Shown here one piece after another: positions 46,198-58,073 of a stretch of DNA of 64,000 nucleotides. The stretch is taken from positions 136,836,640 to 136,900,639 of the forward strand of contig BTPG01000003.1 of NCBI GenBank assembly GCA_036245525.1, read 5' to 3'. This stretch comes from Semisulcospira habei. Taxonomy: Eukaryota > Mollusca > Gastropoda > Semisulcospiridae. Every line of letters starts with the position of its first letter. Within the stretch, counting starts at the first letter, position 1. Both the position numbers and the translations under genes were made by a program. The notes under the pieces are model-generated. The model saw nothing but the letters and a program-made list of their open reading frames with translations. It did not search any database and was not told the DNA's origin.

Positions 46198-46560
46198 TCA
46201 AAATACAGCTTTACTGTGGAACAACATATTTTAACTACATTTACATTGACAAAGTGCTGACTTTATACAAGCTAGTGGGTGGAGAACAGTGGAGCTGAAG
46301 TTATTTTTCAGTTGTGTGCATGCCAACCGAGACTGACACCGGCAACCACTTGCTCATGAGGTATTTATTTGGGAGCCAACTACACAGTATATAAAAGAAG
46401 GGGGATAGGAGAGAAGGAATGACAGACTTATCATTTAGAGCCTTCTACTACATATATTATTTCCCTCATATATATATAACACGAAGAGTTTTTTGCGTTC
46501 CCGGCTGACGGCCATCTTATTCTGTATTAAAATTTCACTGATGACAATGGAATGCTTAAC

Positions 46561-46765
<205 letters not shown>

Positions 46766-46767
<2 letters not shown>

Positions 46768-48486
46768 ATAAGAGTACTTTATTATCTCGAAAAGAGAAAT
46801 TCGGTTGTGGTACATTTATAACAAATAGTACAAACAAGACATAAAAACATTATAGCATAATTATGAACATTTTCTCCCTGCACTTGCACAGCTACAAATT
46901 CCACTGCAAAATCTTTACACATAACTCTTACACATCTCACACAAACATCTTTTATGGACTGAACTGAGCGGCACTTATACATTCACACCCACCTCTACAT
47001 ATGCATACATAATACGCGTGTTTCAACCTAGTCCTAACCCTCACTACTTATTATACAAACGTCTCTGTACATTATTACACATTATTACACACGCTGCATA
47101 ATTAAAGTCTACCATAATAAAATAATTAGTGGGTAAACACTCAGTAACAACAATCCCAGTATGTTCATGTTCACCACCAAATGAAACACAATATAATCAC
47201 TTCTCTAAAATCAACAAGCTCCATTCCTACTGATTGCACAGGTAAAGGGGGATAGGGGGGAGGAGTTAGGTTTGGGTATGCGTGGATGTACCTACAGATT
47301 GCTTAGAGTGATGGATTTGGGGATGAAACTGTGCTGTAGTCTAAGTGTTCTAGCTTTGTGCGTGCGGAGTCTGCGGCCAGAGGGGAGGAGTTCATAGAGG
47401 TGGGCAAGGACATGGGATCTGTCTGAAGCTATCCGCCTACCCTTTCTCACCACAACACGCTGTTCATACAGGGACTCCACACTGTTTTGCTTACTGCCAG
47501 TCACTTTGCTGCAGATGTTTACCATTCGTGCCAGGGTGTTCTTGTTCTTCACACTCAGACCTCCATACCAGCACACAGAACCGAAAGTGATGACAGACTC
47601 AATAAAAGAGCAGTAAAAAGTTTGAAGGACAGAGGGGTTCACATTCAGCTTCCTGAGTTTCTGGAGGCAGTAGATGCGTGACTGACATTTCTTGTGTATG
47701 AGGGAGGTGTTTGCGTTAAAGGACAACTTATCATCTATGACTGTTCCAAGATACTTATACTCAGTCACACGCTCAACAGACACATCATCGATCATCAGAA
47801 CAGGGACAGGGGCAGGGTTTTCTTCGAAAGTCTATCAGTAGTTCCTTGGTCTTACTCACATTTAGGTCTAGAAAATTATCTTTACACCAAACACTAAAAC
47901 GTTCTACTTCTGCAAAGTAAGTCGCATCATTATTGGAGATATCTTCTAAGGCAGTGTCATCCGAGTATTTTATAAGAAGGGTAGAGTCAGTGCCACTACA
48001 ATCGTTAGTGTACAGTGTGAACAGCACAGGGGAGAGAACTGTACCTTGAGGGGCGCCTATGGAAGTGGACCTAAGGGATGAGAGAGCTTTTTGAAAGCGA
48101 ACTGACTGGGTCCTATTTACAAGGAAGTTGACAATCCATAGGATAAGCCTTGGCATTACATTGTAACATAGAAGTTTTTTAGCTATGAGATAGGGTTGTA
48201 TAGTGTTGAAGGCTGAAGAAAAGTCTATAAAAAGAATGCGTACAAAAGAGCCAGGTTTTTCTAAATGTGTGTATGCATGGTGCAGGAGTGTGAGTGTGGC
48301 GTCATCAGTACATCTGTTTTGCTTGTATGCAAACTGGAAAGGATCTTGATAGGGCTTGACCTGATCGAGCAGTCTAGAAAGGACAACACGCTCAAAGCAC
48401 TTCATTACTATAGAGGTGAGAGCTACAGGGCGATAGTCATTGAGTGTCTTGGGCTTGTTGTTCTTGGGGACAGGGCAGACTGTAGA
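46766..48486 (-). mobile_element. Rex1/CR1-like LINE, 5'-truncated, one frameshift
   Basis: Minus frames 47785-48405 and 47292-47795 encode KTLNDYRPVALTSIVMKCFE, RILFIDFSSAFNTIQPYLI, STSIGAPQGTVLSPVLFTLY, LIKYSDDTALE (catalytic region with S in place of A) and VERVTEYKYLGTVIDDKLSF. The frames meet near 47820 with a single shift. A ~500-bp 3' untranslated region ends at 'gataataaagtactctta'. The endonuclease is absent. A second copy of its 3' region is at 55950-56480. Confidence 0.85.
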
Positions 48487-50246
48487 TATATATATAATAT
48501 ATATATAGAGAGAGAGAGAGCATCACTGAAGTCCTGATATAACTCAACATTGCACATCCCACTACGTTATAACAGTGAAATTCAGTGTCCAGCCACCACT
48601 ACACTACACACATAACACATACTGTGCACAATGTTGGTATGAAAATCAAACAATACTGTTACCAGTACCACACTCTGTCCCATTGCAGCACAACTAAGTG
48701 AAATGCAGTCTCACGCCCCATAACATATACTGCACAATGCTGATGTCAACATAAAATATCGTAACAACTGCATAACAAGGGTAAAAATGCACTGTGTCAC
48801 CTAGTCTGCATAATATAGGCATACACACCAAACAATACTTTTACTGCTCTTGATACAAAGTCTGTGCAGTCCACCATATCACAACACTGCAAAATACATC
48901 AGTGCTACGCTGGCAGAGTGCCTACAATACAACCCGAAACGCTGAAGGTAAATTCTTTGTAAGGCACTGCAACACTAACCTGCGAAAGTTTTGTTTTTCT
49001 AACAGAGTTGCCATTGTTTGGAATGAGTTACCAGTTTCATTAAAAAAAAGCACCTAACATAAATTCTTTACAAACCAGATGGACGAATTACCAAAATTTA
49101 AAGAGTTTTTCTATTCATATGATGAATCATTTATAGGAAAATTTCATGAATAGCAGACTCATAAAGTAACTTAAGAAAGAAAGGACATTTGCAAAGGCCT
49201 CACGGCCTATTTTGTCCTCACACTACTACAGTCTGCACCATGCCGGCTATTAATATAAGCAATACTCTTCAAAAACTCAACATGGTGCAGGCTATCGTGT
49301 CACAACTGATTGCACATTGCATAGCACTTAGCAGCCACCACACACAACCTGGTACTGTGCACAATGTTGGCTTCAGTTTTACTTTGTTTATTTAATTTTG
49401 GACCTGCTGGGGGCATGAGAAAAATCACAAAAGAACTTACATGATTGCGCTCAAAAATTAACTACACATGAACACATGTTCCTTAGACAGCACAAATGAC
49501 TTGTATGGACACAGATCATAGTTAGGTCATTCTGTTTGCTGGTATGTGTCATGTACAGTACGTCTGGAAAACATGTGAAATGAACCATGTGATTAGCAAT
49601 TCTGATACGATAAGTAAAGCTACACAGCTGAAAGTCAACGATTGACAGAGGAAGAATAAATAATAAAACAAACAAAGTACAGTACATATCATATGCCTAT
49701 GATCAGTTATCAACCAACCACTGAAAACTGCTGTGACAGATGGAGGGTAATGCAAGAACTACATGGTCAACTCACTCTTTAGAAGTATTGCGATTTTCAT
49801 TGAGCAAGTCCACATTTGGTATATTTTGAGCAGAGGGTTTAATGACATATATGTATATATATACTACATACCTACCCCCCCCCCCCCCTCTCCCCCGGCT
49901 GCATTTCTATATTTTGGCACACCCTCTCTTCAGAAAGGACCCATGGGTGTTATACTCTGAGGCCAATGACCATTTTCAGAATGTATATCATTTATTAATC
50001 ATGCAAAGCGGAGCAGTGATAAGTTTTCTCCTTGTTTCACACCGACGCTGCAAAAAAATCTATCTGTACCACTGTTTCCTAACTCATAAGAGTCAGCTGT
50101 GGAGTACATATTTTGAATGACTGATGTATGCCAGTATTTCGGAACTTGTCACAAAAAAGACCTGTTTATATGCTGAAATTTGAAATGTCTTCGAAAAATG
50201 AACACATTGGCAGTAAAGGGGTTTTTCCCTGGATAATCAAAAACTA
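48487..50246. other. no recognised gene; weak repeats
   Basis: Degenerate ~110-bp repeats with 'actgtgcacaatgttgg' type phrases occur at 48580-48960 and 49215-49370. A C-rich run lies at 49877-49890. Small ORFs have no family resemblance. Confidence 0.35.
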
Positions 50247-50394
50247 ATACAAATTAAGCTGCGTTTCCAAATCGTGACATGACAGGAGAGTGCAGTAAGG
50301 CAAAGGCGTTTGCTGCATTGCGAAGGATGTGACTGTCCAAAACCTTGGCATTGTGGCTGGACAGCAAAATAACAGGACGTTTGCCCACAGGACA

Positions 50395-50482
50395 ATCAGT
50401 TCACTTCCTTTGCCTTCCTGTCGGTTGGCCATCCCGGAGAGACGTACCCGCTGAACTCTTCTTCAATGTGGCTATTGCAACC
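50395..50482 (-). CDS. possible terminal exon of an unidentified gene
   Basis: On the minus strand an AG acceptor (ATCTTTTGCAG) precedes a frame reading CNSHIEEEFSGYVSPGWPTD then RKAKEVN and a stop. It is short and its phase with the exon at 51664-51863 does not match, so the link is unproven. Confidence 0.25.
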
Positions 50483-51296
50483 TGCAAAAGATAATTAAGA
50501 ATCAAAAAAAAGTTTTGAAATGCACATTATGCGTGCATATATATGTGTTTGCAAGTATTTTTACAAAGTACATACATGCATAATAATTATGACAGTATTC
50601 AGAGCAAGAACAAGAAAGACAATGAATGTCCTTATGGTTTACGTGTATGACCAATCCACATAATACGTCCAACCTGTGTGACCTTGTGTGAGGAGAAACA
50701 ATTTGTGTCAAAATCTGACCATTTTTTTACCCCTTTCTGGACCCCCCCCCCCCTCCCCCCCGTGACCCTGACCTTTGAAAGGTCACAGCAGTTGGTATGT
50801 TTAGAAAGATTGTACCACAAAGTACCCTGGTGCCAAGTTGGACGTCTGAGGCTTAAATAGTCTCTGAGGAAATACCAATGTTAAAGTTGCCTACAGATAA
50901 CAGACAGTCGACGGATGACCCATTACAAACACTTAGTTTTGCTATCACACGTGAGCCACATATGAGACACAACTGAGCTTTAAATGACCACAATGGGTGT
51001 ATAAATATATCTAGAATCAGCATCACAGTGTAACTTGCAGAAAATGTTTCATACAGGACACGTTTAACATATTGCTGTTTAGCAACAGTACACACTGGAC
51101 CAAAAACCCACCCCACCACCCCCACACTTTGGTACCGGTCTCAGGCCACTTTACAAATTTCAAATACAAGCGATCAAAAATCTCAGTAACTTCAGTAGCT
51201 GAACTGGCCCTTTGTCTGTCTTGTACTGTGTTTGTACTGTGTTTGTCTTAAATGGCGTAAATCCGTGTCTGTTTCGTGAGTGTGTGTGTTGGGTTT
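50483..51296. other. no recognised gene
   Basis: It contains a C-rich run (50740-50762) and a 'tgacctttgaaaggtca' palindromic pair of AGGTCA half-sites (50769-50785). Confidence 0.4.
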
Positions 51297-51375
51297 CAGG
51301 CGTGGCGCTTTGAGTCGATTTCCCCAAAATTGAGAAAAAGCGCCTATATAATAACGGTATTATTATTATTTATTA
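51297..51375. mobile_element. L2-type LINE 3'-end fragment
   Basis: GGCGTGGCGCTTTGAGTCG, AAAAGCGCCTATATAATAAC and an (ATT)n tail match the common L2-like 3' end. Confidence 0.55.
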
Positions 51376-51663
51376 TTAAAAGCTGGTATTCAGTGTTTTC
51401 TTGTCATTCTTGCACTAAGTGCTTATTAAAGAAAATGGCAGTATTTGCAGACTTGCACAAGCCTCTAGTTTCCAAATCAAATGCAATATGGTGCCACTTG
51501 TTGACAGCAAGTGATTTTAGCATTCGGTCTTGTAGAGAATGCTGGTACTGTACTACACCATCTTCAAAATGAAAAAAAGCATTACAGTATGATGTGTTTA
51601 TTCACACCAGTTGTGTTTTGTTATGAACCTGATTCTATTCACAAATCAACCGGTATGATTTAC

Positions 51664-51863
51664 CTCGAGTCCAGGAGAATAGTTGATCTACTGGAACTGG
51701 CATTGCCTGCTTTCAGCTGTGACCTTCTCCTTTTGAGCAAACATGACCTGACTAGCTCCTGCCTCTTCTTGGTGTAGGCGTCATACTTCTGTGTTCTGTG
51801 CTTGTTTTGAAAGTATACCCTCTGGGTGCGACTCTGCAGTGCGACGTCAACAGCAGCATTGAC
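51664..51863 (-). CDS. exon-like open frame of an unidentified gene
   Basis: On the minus strand, a TTTCATTTCAG acceptor is followed by 200 bp open in one frame, then a GACTCGAG|GTAAAT donor. It encodes VNAAVDVALQSRTQRVYFQN, KHRTQKYDAYTKKRQELVRS and CLLKRRRSQLKAGNASSSRS: basic, no domain I recognise. A broken copy with the same borders lies at 52665-52806. Together they look like exons of a duplicated gene or of an unrecognised mobile element. Confidence 0.4.
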
Positions 51864-52559
51864 CTGAAATGAAATACATGTTTATTAACGTGTTGTTTTA
51901 GCAGCATGCCAATTTTACATCTGATCTTATTTCAGGGTGGGTTGGTTCCAAACTCCCCAAAAAGGGACTTTGTTATAGCATTATAAACAATTCGGGGCCA
52001 GGGCGGGAGGGCTCCCCCCCCCCCCCCCCCCTGCCCAATATGCCCCTACATTTAGTTTACGCATTACTACCTTCAAACTAATGTGAAATAAACTGTAAAC
52101 ACCACAAACAACAATGGTGAAGCCTGGATCGCTCATGTGCATTTAAAACTGATCATTTACATAATCTGCACTGTGTGACCTTTCCAAAAGGTGACTGAAA
52201 TTTAAGTGCCATGAGTCTCCGCATCAGAAAAGGGCTGGCTTTTGTACTTGTGCATAATTTTATTACAATTTAAACTACTGAAAATCCAATGAACAGCAAC
52301 AGCACAACATTATTTGAGAAAAAATATCTATTGTCAAAATATGGCTATTTTTTTTTACCTATTGCTTGATTTCTCATGACCTTTGGTCTTAACTCAAACT
52401 GGTATGCTAAGACAGGTCTTGCCACAAAGTATCCTTGGACCACGTTGAAGACTGTGGTTTGAATAGTCTCCAAGAAAATGCCAACATTACCGTTTACCAT
52501 GGACGACGAATGGCCCAGAACATAGCCTCACACTTGCTGCACACATGAGCCAATGACAG

Positions 52560-52860
52560 AAAGCATTACAGTATGATGTGTTCATTCACAATCACACCAT
52601 AGTTGTGTTTTGTTCTGCACCTGATTCTAGTCACAGATCTACCGGTATGATCTACCTTGAGTCCAGGAGAATACGTGTCGCCTTCCTTCACTTCACTTGA
52701 GCTGTGGCCTTGGTGTAGGCGTCATACTTATGCGCTTGTTTGCAAGTAAGTCCTCTGGGTGAGAGTACTGAGACTCCACAGTGAGAGGTCAACAGCAGTA
52801 TTGGCCTGAAATGAAATACACGATTATTAGTATTACTGTGTTGTTCGGCAGCATGATAAT
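52560..52860 (-). pseudogene. degenerate tandem copy of the exon at 51664-51863
   Basis: The flanks 'gcattacagtatgatgtgtt' and 'ccggtatgatctaccttgag' and the acceptor 'catttcag' repeat those of 51580-51880. The coding part has deletions and stops (TQRTYLQTSA, stop). The duplication unit is about 980 bp. Confidence 0.6.
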
Positions 52861-53403
52861 TTCACTTTGTGTGAACTAAATGCAGGAGCAGATTATTACT
52901 TTCAAAATAAATGTGACATAAACTGTGTACACCGCAAAGAACAAACAAGAATTGCAGTCTGTACGCCTCATGTGCATAACTAATTCACATATAAGTATAA
53001 ACTGTGTGACCTTTTCAAAACTGAGGTAGCTGACATAAGTGTCACAAGTCTCAACATAAAGGCTTGCTTTTGTACTACTAGTGACATTTGTATTTTCTCT
53101 ACAAATTACAATTATGCATTTTTCTAAAGTTTGTCAACCTTCTGTGACTCTTGACCTGTGTAAGGAGTCAACCAAATTAGTATCTATAAGATGAGGAAGA
53201 TTTCATCATCAGCTACCCTTGTGCCAAATTTGATAGGGAAATTGCAAAAACTTTGATACAAACCGCAATCATACAATGAAAAAATAAATAAGCATATATC
53301 ACACATTCCAAGGTCATCCAAAATGGTAGTCAACAAATATTAGGGTTTCAGTCAAAGTAGCGTAGGTTTAATTTAACATACATACATACCTATAAAGTAC
53401 TAG
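52861..53403. other. no recognised gene
   Basis: AT-rich, partly alignable with 51880-52450 as the outer part of the ~980-bp duplication. Confidence 0.35.
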
Positions 53404-53525
53404 GTAACCCTTTTACTCCTGATACACCCACTGCTTGACATAAATGTGACTATGATAGTTCAAGGGTGGTGCCAAAATCGATCGGCGTCTCATCCGCCAA
53501 GCTATTCTGGCACCATCCTTGAACA
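53404..53525. mobile_element. family B element, partial
   Basis: TAACCCTTTTACTCCTGATA marks the start. The stem 'atgatagttcaagggtggtg' pairs with 'caccatccttgaac', with a mutated tip. Confidence 0.65.
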
Positions 53526-54606
53526 AAACAAAAAAGAAATGCTGGACTTATATCCTAATCTGTAATATAGCCTTTATAAGACAGCAAGGGAATGGATGAG
53601 CAAATTAAGTTACTAAGTACTGGAAGCAGTTACTGAGTTAGAGGTTTATAATGCCAAATTCTCCCTTAGCAGGACTTTTTTCTACACACAGTACGTTTTC
53701 CTAGATAATAAGCACTGGCACTGGTTTAATATAACTACAATGTCGACTACATACCCTCCACTTATTAGTAAAGGCTCTCCGAAAATGTATGGAAATGTTC
53801 TACTTCTAGGTGGTGACTGACATGGCCGGAATGCCCCCCCCCCCTTCTCAACCCACAATAAAATGTAGTCTTCTTCATTGCAGGTAGGCAGTGACGACGG
53901 CACTAGTACCGTGGGGACTTAAATTTCCATGCATACACGGACAGTTAGCTATGGGGGTTTTACGCCGTGCAGGTGATATCTCACGGCGGTGCATAAAAGG
54001 GTTGGACGCTGAACCAGTGAGATATGCCACTTATATTACGACAGTTTGCTTCTGCTAGTACCTCGTGTTCTAATCGCTTAGCAAACACCACCACAATTTA
54101 GTTGCTGAGATTTTGTTGTTTTCCTGGCTGCCACGTAGACTGCTTCCCGTCTTTGCTTGGCCCGTTCTTTTTTTTAAACTTCAGATTCCGAAATTGCGTG
54201 TTGCTTGGCGCTATTACGCAGGTTATGCCTTACGCTCGATGACTTGTCGCAACTTATGCAAAAGTATCTTATTTCTGAGGAAACAAAACATTTTACGCAT
54301 AGAAACAGTCAGCGTACACACCTATTTCAGACAGTATATCTCTTTTATCAATTATCGATAAATTGAGCTTGTTTGCAATACGACCTGACGTACGGCGTTT
54401 TTTTTTCCTGTGAACTCCAGTCTTAGGTCACGGCAGACGCAAGATAGCGGTATCTAAATGCGCAGAAAAGATGCGCGAAACAGGTGTGTCCTACAACCTT
54501 AACAGAAATACAAATATGTTCCTGTCACTCAGCATGACAATAACAATAGGCATACCACTACTACTACTGCAACTAAATTTGTCAAACGCAGAGTGAGAGA
54601 CGGGCT
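53526..54606. other. no recognised gene
   Basis: Short ORFs at 53682-53903 (minus) and 54113-54361 (plus) have no family support. A 'tttacgccgtgcagg...ctcacggcgg' repeat scrap is at 53955-53985. Confidence 0.35.
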
Positions 54607-54845
54607 TAACCCGTTAAGTGCCAGTTTACGCAGTCTGTGCTTCTGTGCTCTTCTCCACTTTAGTTCGAGACACAAAAAAAAAAAAAAAAAAAAAAAAAAA
54701 AACACCCAAAAAACAACAAAACAAGAACCCTAGAGGTCTCAGGAACATCGTGTCAAAGTAATGTCAAGAAGAGTCAGGTGCGGGAGCTCGTGAGGATCTA
54801 TACTGCCAAGCTATTCTGGCACTACCCTTGAACTATTTTAGTCAA
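54607..54845. mobile_element. fused family C and family B fragments
   Basis: TTAACCCGTTAAGTGCCAG resembles a family C end. GTGCGGGAGCTCGTGAGGAT is a family C arm. At about 54803 it switches to the family B arm GCCAAGCTATTCTGGCACTA with 'cccttgaactattt'. An A-run lies at 54671-54702. Confidence 0.55.
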
Positions 54846-55454
54846 ACTTATTTCACACACTGGTTTATTCCGAATGATAAGGTTTAAAAAGGTTACCGGT
54901 TAAAACATTACTTGGATTACACGTGCCAGTGTATGCCGTCAGTACATCCTCGTTCCTAGACAGTGCCAGGGCCGGAGAGCACATTTCCAACCTAGAAAAC
55001 GCGCAAAGGTATAGACCCTCATGGAACCTCGCCTGATGCAGGAGTCTCATGCCAACCTGCGTCTTATGCTGACCTCTGTTCATTCTGGCATTTCCTCATA
55101 TTGGGCGCGCGGCCTAGGATTCTTGACGTAGCTCGCGGTGGCGTTATCTATGAATGCTCATAACAGATACTCGTATGCTGCGTAATGGCGTTACGATCTA
55201 TGCCTTTGGCAGACCGAGTAGGCTTGCCGTGTTTACACAGCGGCTATCCCATCCCGTTAGATTGCCGTTTAACATAACTTGAACCGCACCCCTCTGACAG
55301 TGCTTGGGTGCTACGTGTTTTTCTATTGCTCTACTGACCTATATTTTTGTCTACCGTATGGAAAATACCGTAAATTTTGAAACGGGGCTGGTCGGAGCGC
55401 GTTCCGTAGAATGCACACGATGACCTGGGCGGGCGGACCCCGAATTCTGGCAAA

Positions 55455-55571
55455 AAAGTAATAAACTAAAAATTACGTCACGTCTTGCTCTAGCGTACAC
55501 TATTTGGCGCCAAACGTCGCGCGCGCGTGTGTGTGTGTGTGTGCGTGCGTGCGTGCGCGAGCGCGCGCGCG

Positions 55572-55612
<41 letters not shown>

Positions 55613-55650
55613 CTGTAGCCTGCATTTGTGGACATACAAGCTTGAAACCT
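55455..55650. repeat. element D fragment with (GT)n
   Basis: 'aaaattacgtcacgtcttgc', TTTGGCGCCAAACGTCGC and 'gacatacaagcttgaaacct' correspond to element D units, with (GT)n and (GC)n expansions at 55520-55610. Confidence 0.65.
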
Positions 55651-55949
55651 TAGGATATGTTCCCAAGGTGAATTCTCCAGAAGCAGTTTTTAAAATATCT
55701 TTTAATTACCTTACACGTTGACAAGAAATTGGCCGTTTCGCCACCCAAAAACAAACAAACAAACAAACAAAAAAAACAAACAAAAAACGTAAAAAAACCC
55801 ACACTAAACAAACAAACAGAAACAAACAAACAAACAAACAAAATACAACACCAAAACAACAAAAACAACAACAACAACAAACAAGCCCCACAAAACAAAG
55901 CCAACCTACGGTTGATCCGCATTTGAGTCCGTATTTTTGTCGACCGTAT

Positions 55950-56480
55950 TGAAAATCTGTACACATAACTCTTACACATCTCACACAAACATCTTTTATG
56001 GACTGAACTGAGCGGCACTTATACATTCACACCCACCTCTACATATGCATACATAATACGCGTGTTTCAACCTAGTCCTAACCCTCACTACTTATTATAC
56101 AAACATCTCAGTACATTATTACACATTATTACACAAGCTGCATAATTAACGGCCTACCATAGTAAAATAATTAGTGGGTAAACACTCAGTAACAACAATC
56201 CCAGTATGTCCATGTTCACCACCAAATGAAACACAATATAATCACTTCTCTAAAATCAACAAGCTCCATTCCTACTGATTGCACAGGTAAAGGAGGATAG
56301 GGGGAGGAGTTAGGTTTGGGTATGCGTGGATGTACCTACAGATTGCTTAGAGTGATGGATTTGGGGATGAAACTGTGCTGTAGTCTAAGTGTTTTAGCTT
56401 TGCGCATTCGGAGTCTGCGGCCAGAGGGGAGGAGTTCATAGAGGTGGGCAAGGACATGGGATCTGTCTGAAGCTATCCGT
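55950..56480 (-). mobile_element. second copy of the Rex1-like LINE 3' region
   Basis: It is almost identical to 46905-47440, from 'acacataactcttacacatc' to 'ggatctgtctgaagctatcc'. It stops abruptly at a (TATG)n tract, where the second Crypton-like copy starts. Confidence 0.9.
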
Positions 56481-56505
56481 ATGTATGTATGTATCTATGT
56501 ATGTA

Positions 56506-56581
<76 letters not shown>
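56481..56581. repeat. (TATG)n(GT)n microsatellite
   Basis: About seven TATG-type units then about 35 GT units form the outer edge of the Crypton-like copy 2. Confidence 0.95.
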
Positions 56582-56587
<6 letters not shown>

Positions 56588-57504
56588 CGTGCACAAAACC
56601 CCTAAAATGGGTGACTTTTTTTGCCATCCTTATGGAAAATGGGTGTGTGTAAAATTCTGGGCGACCAAGTCAGGCACCCATTTTTTCTGAGGGTTGTTTC
56701 TGCATTATCTTTCATTCAAAAGTCAGAAAAAAATATCAAAATAGGATGTCCCATTTTCAGAGGTTTACCTCATGTGTGCTTGCAACGCACTGGGCCTGTG
56801 TGTTGCCACGGAAGCGAGTGTCTCTATAGATTGATACCTGATTGGTCGGCTGCGCAGTGACACTGATGAACTGAGTTGTTTCCCCTTCCGATTGTCTTTC
56901 GTCCCGCTGGCCGTTGTTCCGTTTGCAGAGGTACAATTTTATGCAATATTTCTTAGTTAAAATCATGCCCAAGTGTACTTCTTCAGCGCAGTTATTTAAC
57001 TGAGATGCTCCCAATCCGATACAATTGCACAGTCAGCAAATACTGAACCGTTTGTCCATGAAAACTGAGACGTCTGCTACGGCCCGTCGGGTCGGCGTCT
57101 GCTGCTCAGTCTTGTTGTAGTAGTAAAAGATAATAGAACGCCACGATTTTAACAAAAGCTTTCTTCTTCAATGAAAGGAATTCGTTCAATAACACCATTA
57201 CAAGGTCAATCTGTGACGCGATTTTGTTGTTTTTTTTCGGACGTGATTGTGATCGAAAAGTAACTTGACAAAACCAAAATGGCGCCAGATTTCAGTGTGT
57301 ATTTCAATCCTCGTACACAAAACTGCCTCGCGATTCGAAGAACAGACTTCTACGAACAGGTTTTTCGGATTGTGCAACTGAAGTGTCACTTTTTACTGTA
57401 TTACCAGTTATTGTTCGTAGGGGTCTGGGGGTACTGCAGTAATTATGTATATATCTGATCCAAAATGTCAACGGTTTACATGGTTGCATTTGACATGTTT
57501 GCAG
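56582..57504 (+). mobile_element. Crypton-like element 5' region and candidate first exon, copy 2
   Basis: It mirrors 37488-38430. The candidate start MAPDFSVYFNPRTQ (57281 on) matches copy 1. A stop follows before the next exon in that frame, so splicing is needed. Confidence 0.6.
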
Positions 57505-57651
57505 CACTGTTTTGGCCACACTCAGCACTTTCTGCACACACCCAGCGCCAAAATTAGTCAGCTGCAGCAGGATAGCCCAGCCTCTGCCGGAGAGGGTGCG
57601 TCTGGTAGGAGGGTGCATAGACGGCAGCGGAATGCCCCCAATTACAAACTG
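57505..57651 (+). pseudogene. Crypton-like element, upstream exon, copy 2
   Basis: Acceptor 'catgtttgcag' and donor CTG|GTAAGTGAT as in copy 1. It encodes GHTQHFLHTPSAKISQLQQD and ends RRQRNAPNYKL. It lacks about 86 bp present in copy 1. Confidence 0.6.
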
Positions 57652-57747
57652 GTAAGTGATTCTATGATCATCTTCATGTTATTGGCTCGCGTGCGAAGCA
57701 AAAGTGAGTTTATGTTCTGGTCGTCCATCCGTCGTCCATGGTAAACT

Positions 57748-57751
57748 TTAA
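57748..57751. other. empty TTAA site for the family B element
   Basis: Copy 2 has a single TTAA between 'ccatggtaaact' and 'cggtggcatttt'. Copy 1 has the 178-bp family B element between two TTAAs at the same place (36612-36789). Confidence 0.9.
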
Positions 57752-58073
57752 CGGTGGCATTTTCTCGGAGACTATTCAAGCCACATTGTTCAAGCTTGGC
57801 CCAAGGATACTTTGTGGCAAGACCTTTGTAAACATACGAAATTGAGTGACCTCTCTCAAAGGGTCACGCGGTGTTGACAGATGTGTGAAAACTGCTTACA
57901 TTTTGAGAAAACATGGATTTTGCTGCTGCAGAAGCCAGCCCTCGTCACCGAGGTCACACATATGTAAATCGGTCATACACGGGATTACTCTTTTTATTCT
58001 TGTGCAAGGCCCCTTAAACCAAAATTGGGCTGTTTCTGTCCTAATGCAGTTTTTATTTTCTTTCTTTTTCCAG

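Noticed and set aside
55729..55926. Lys/Asn/Thr-rich ORF and its Phe/Cys-rich antisense frames
   Set aside because: They arise from an (AAAC)n-rich low-complexity stretch.
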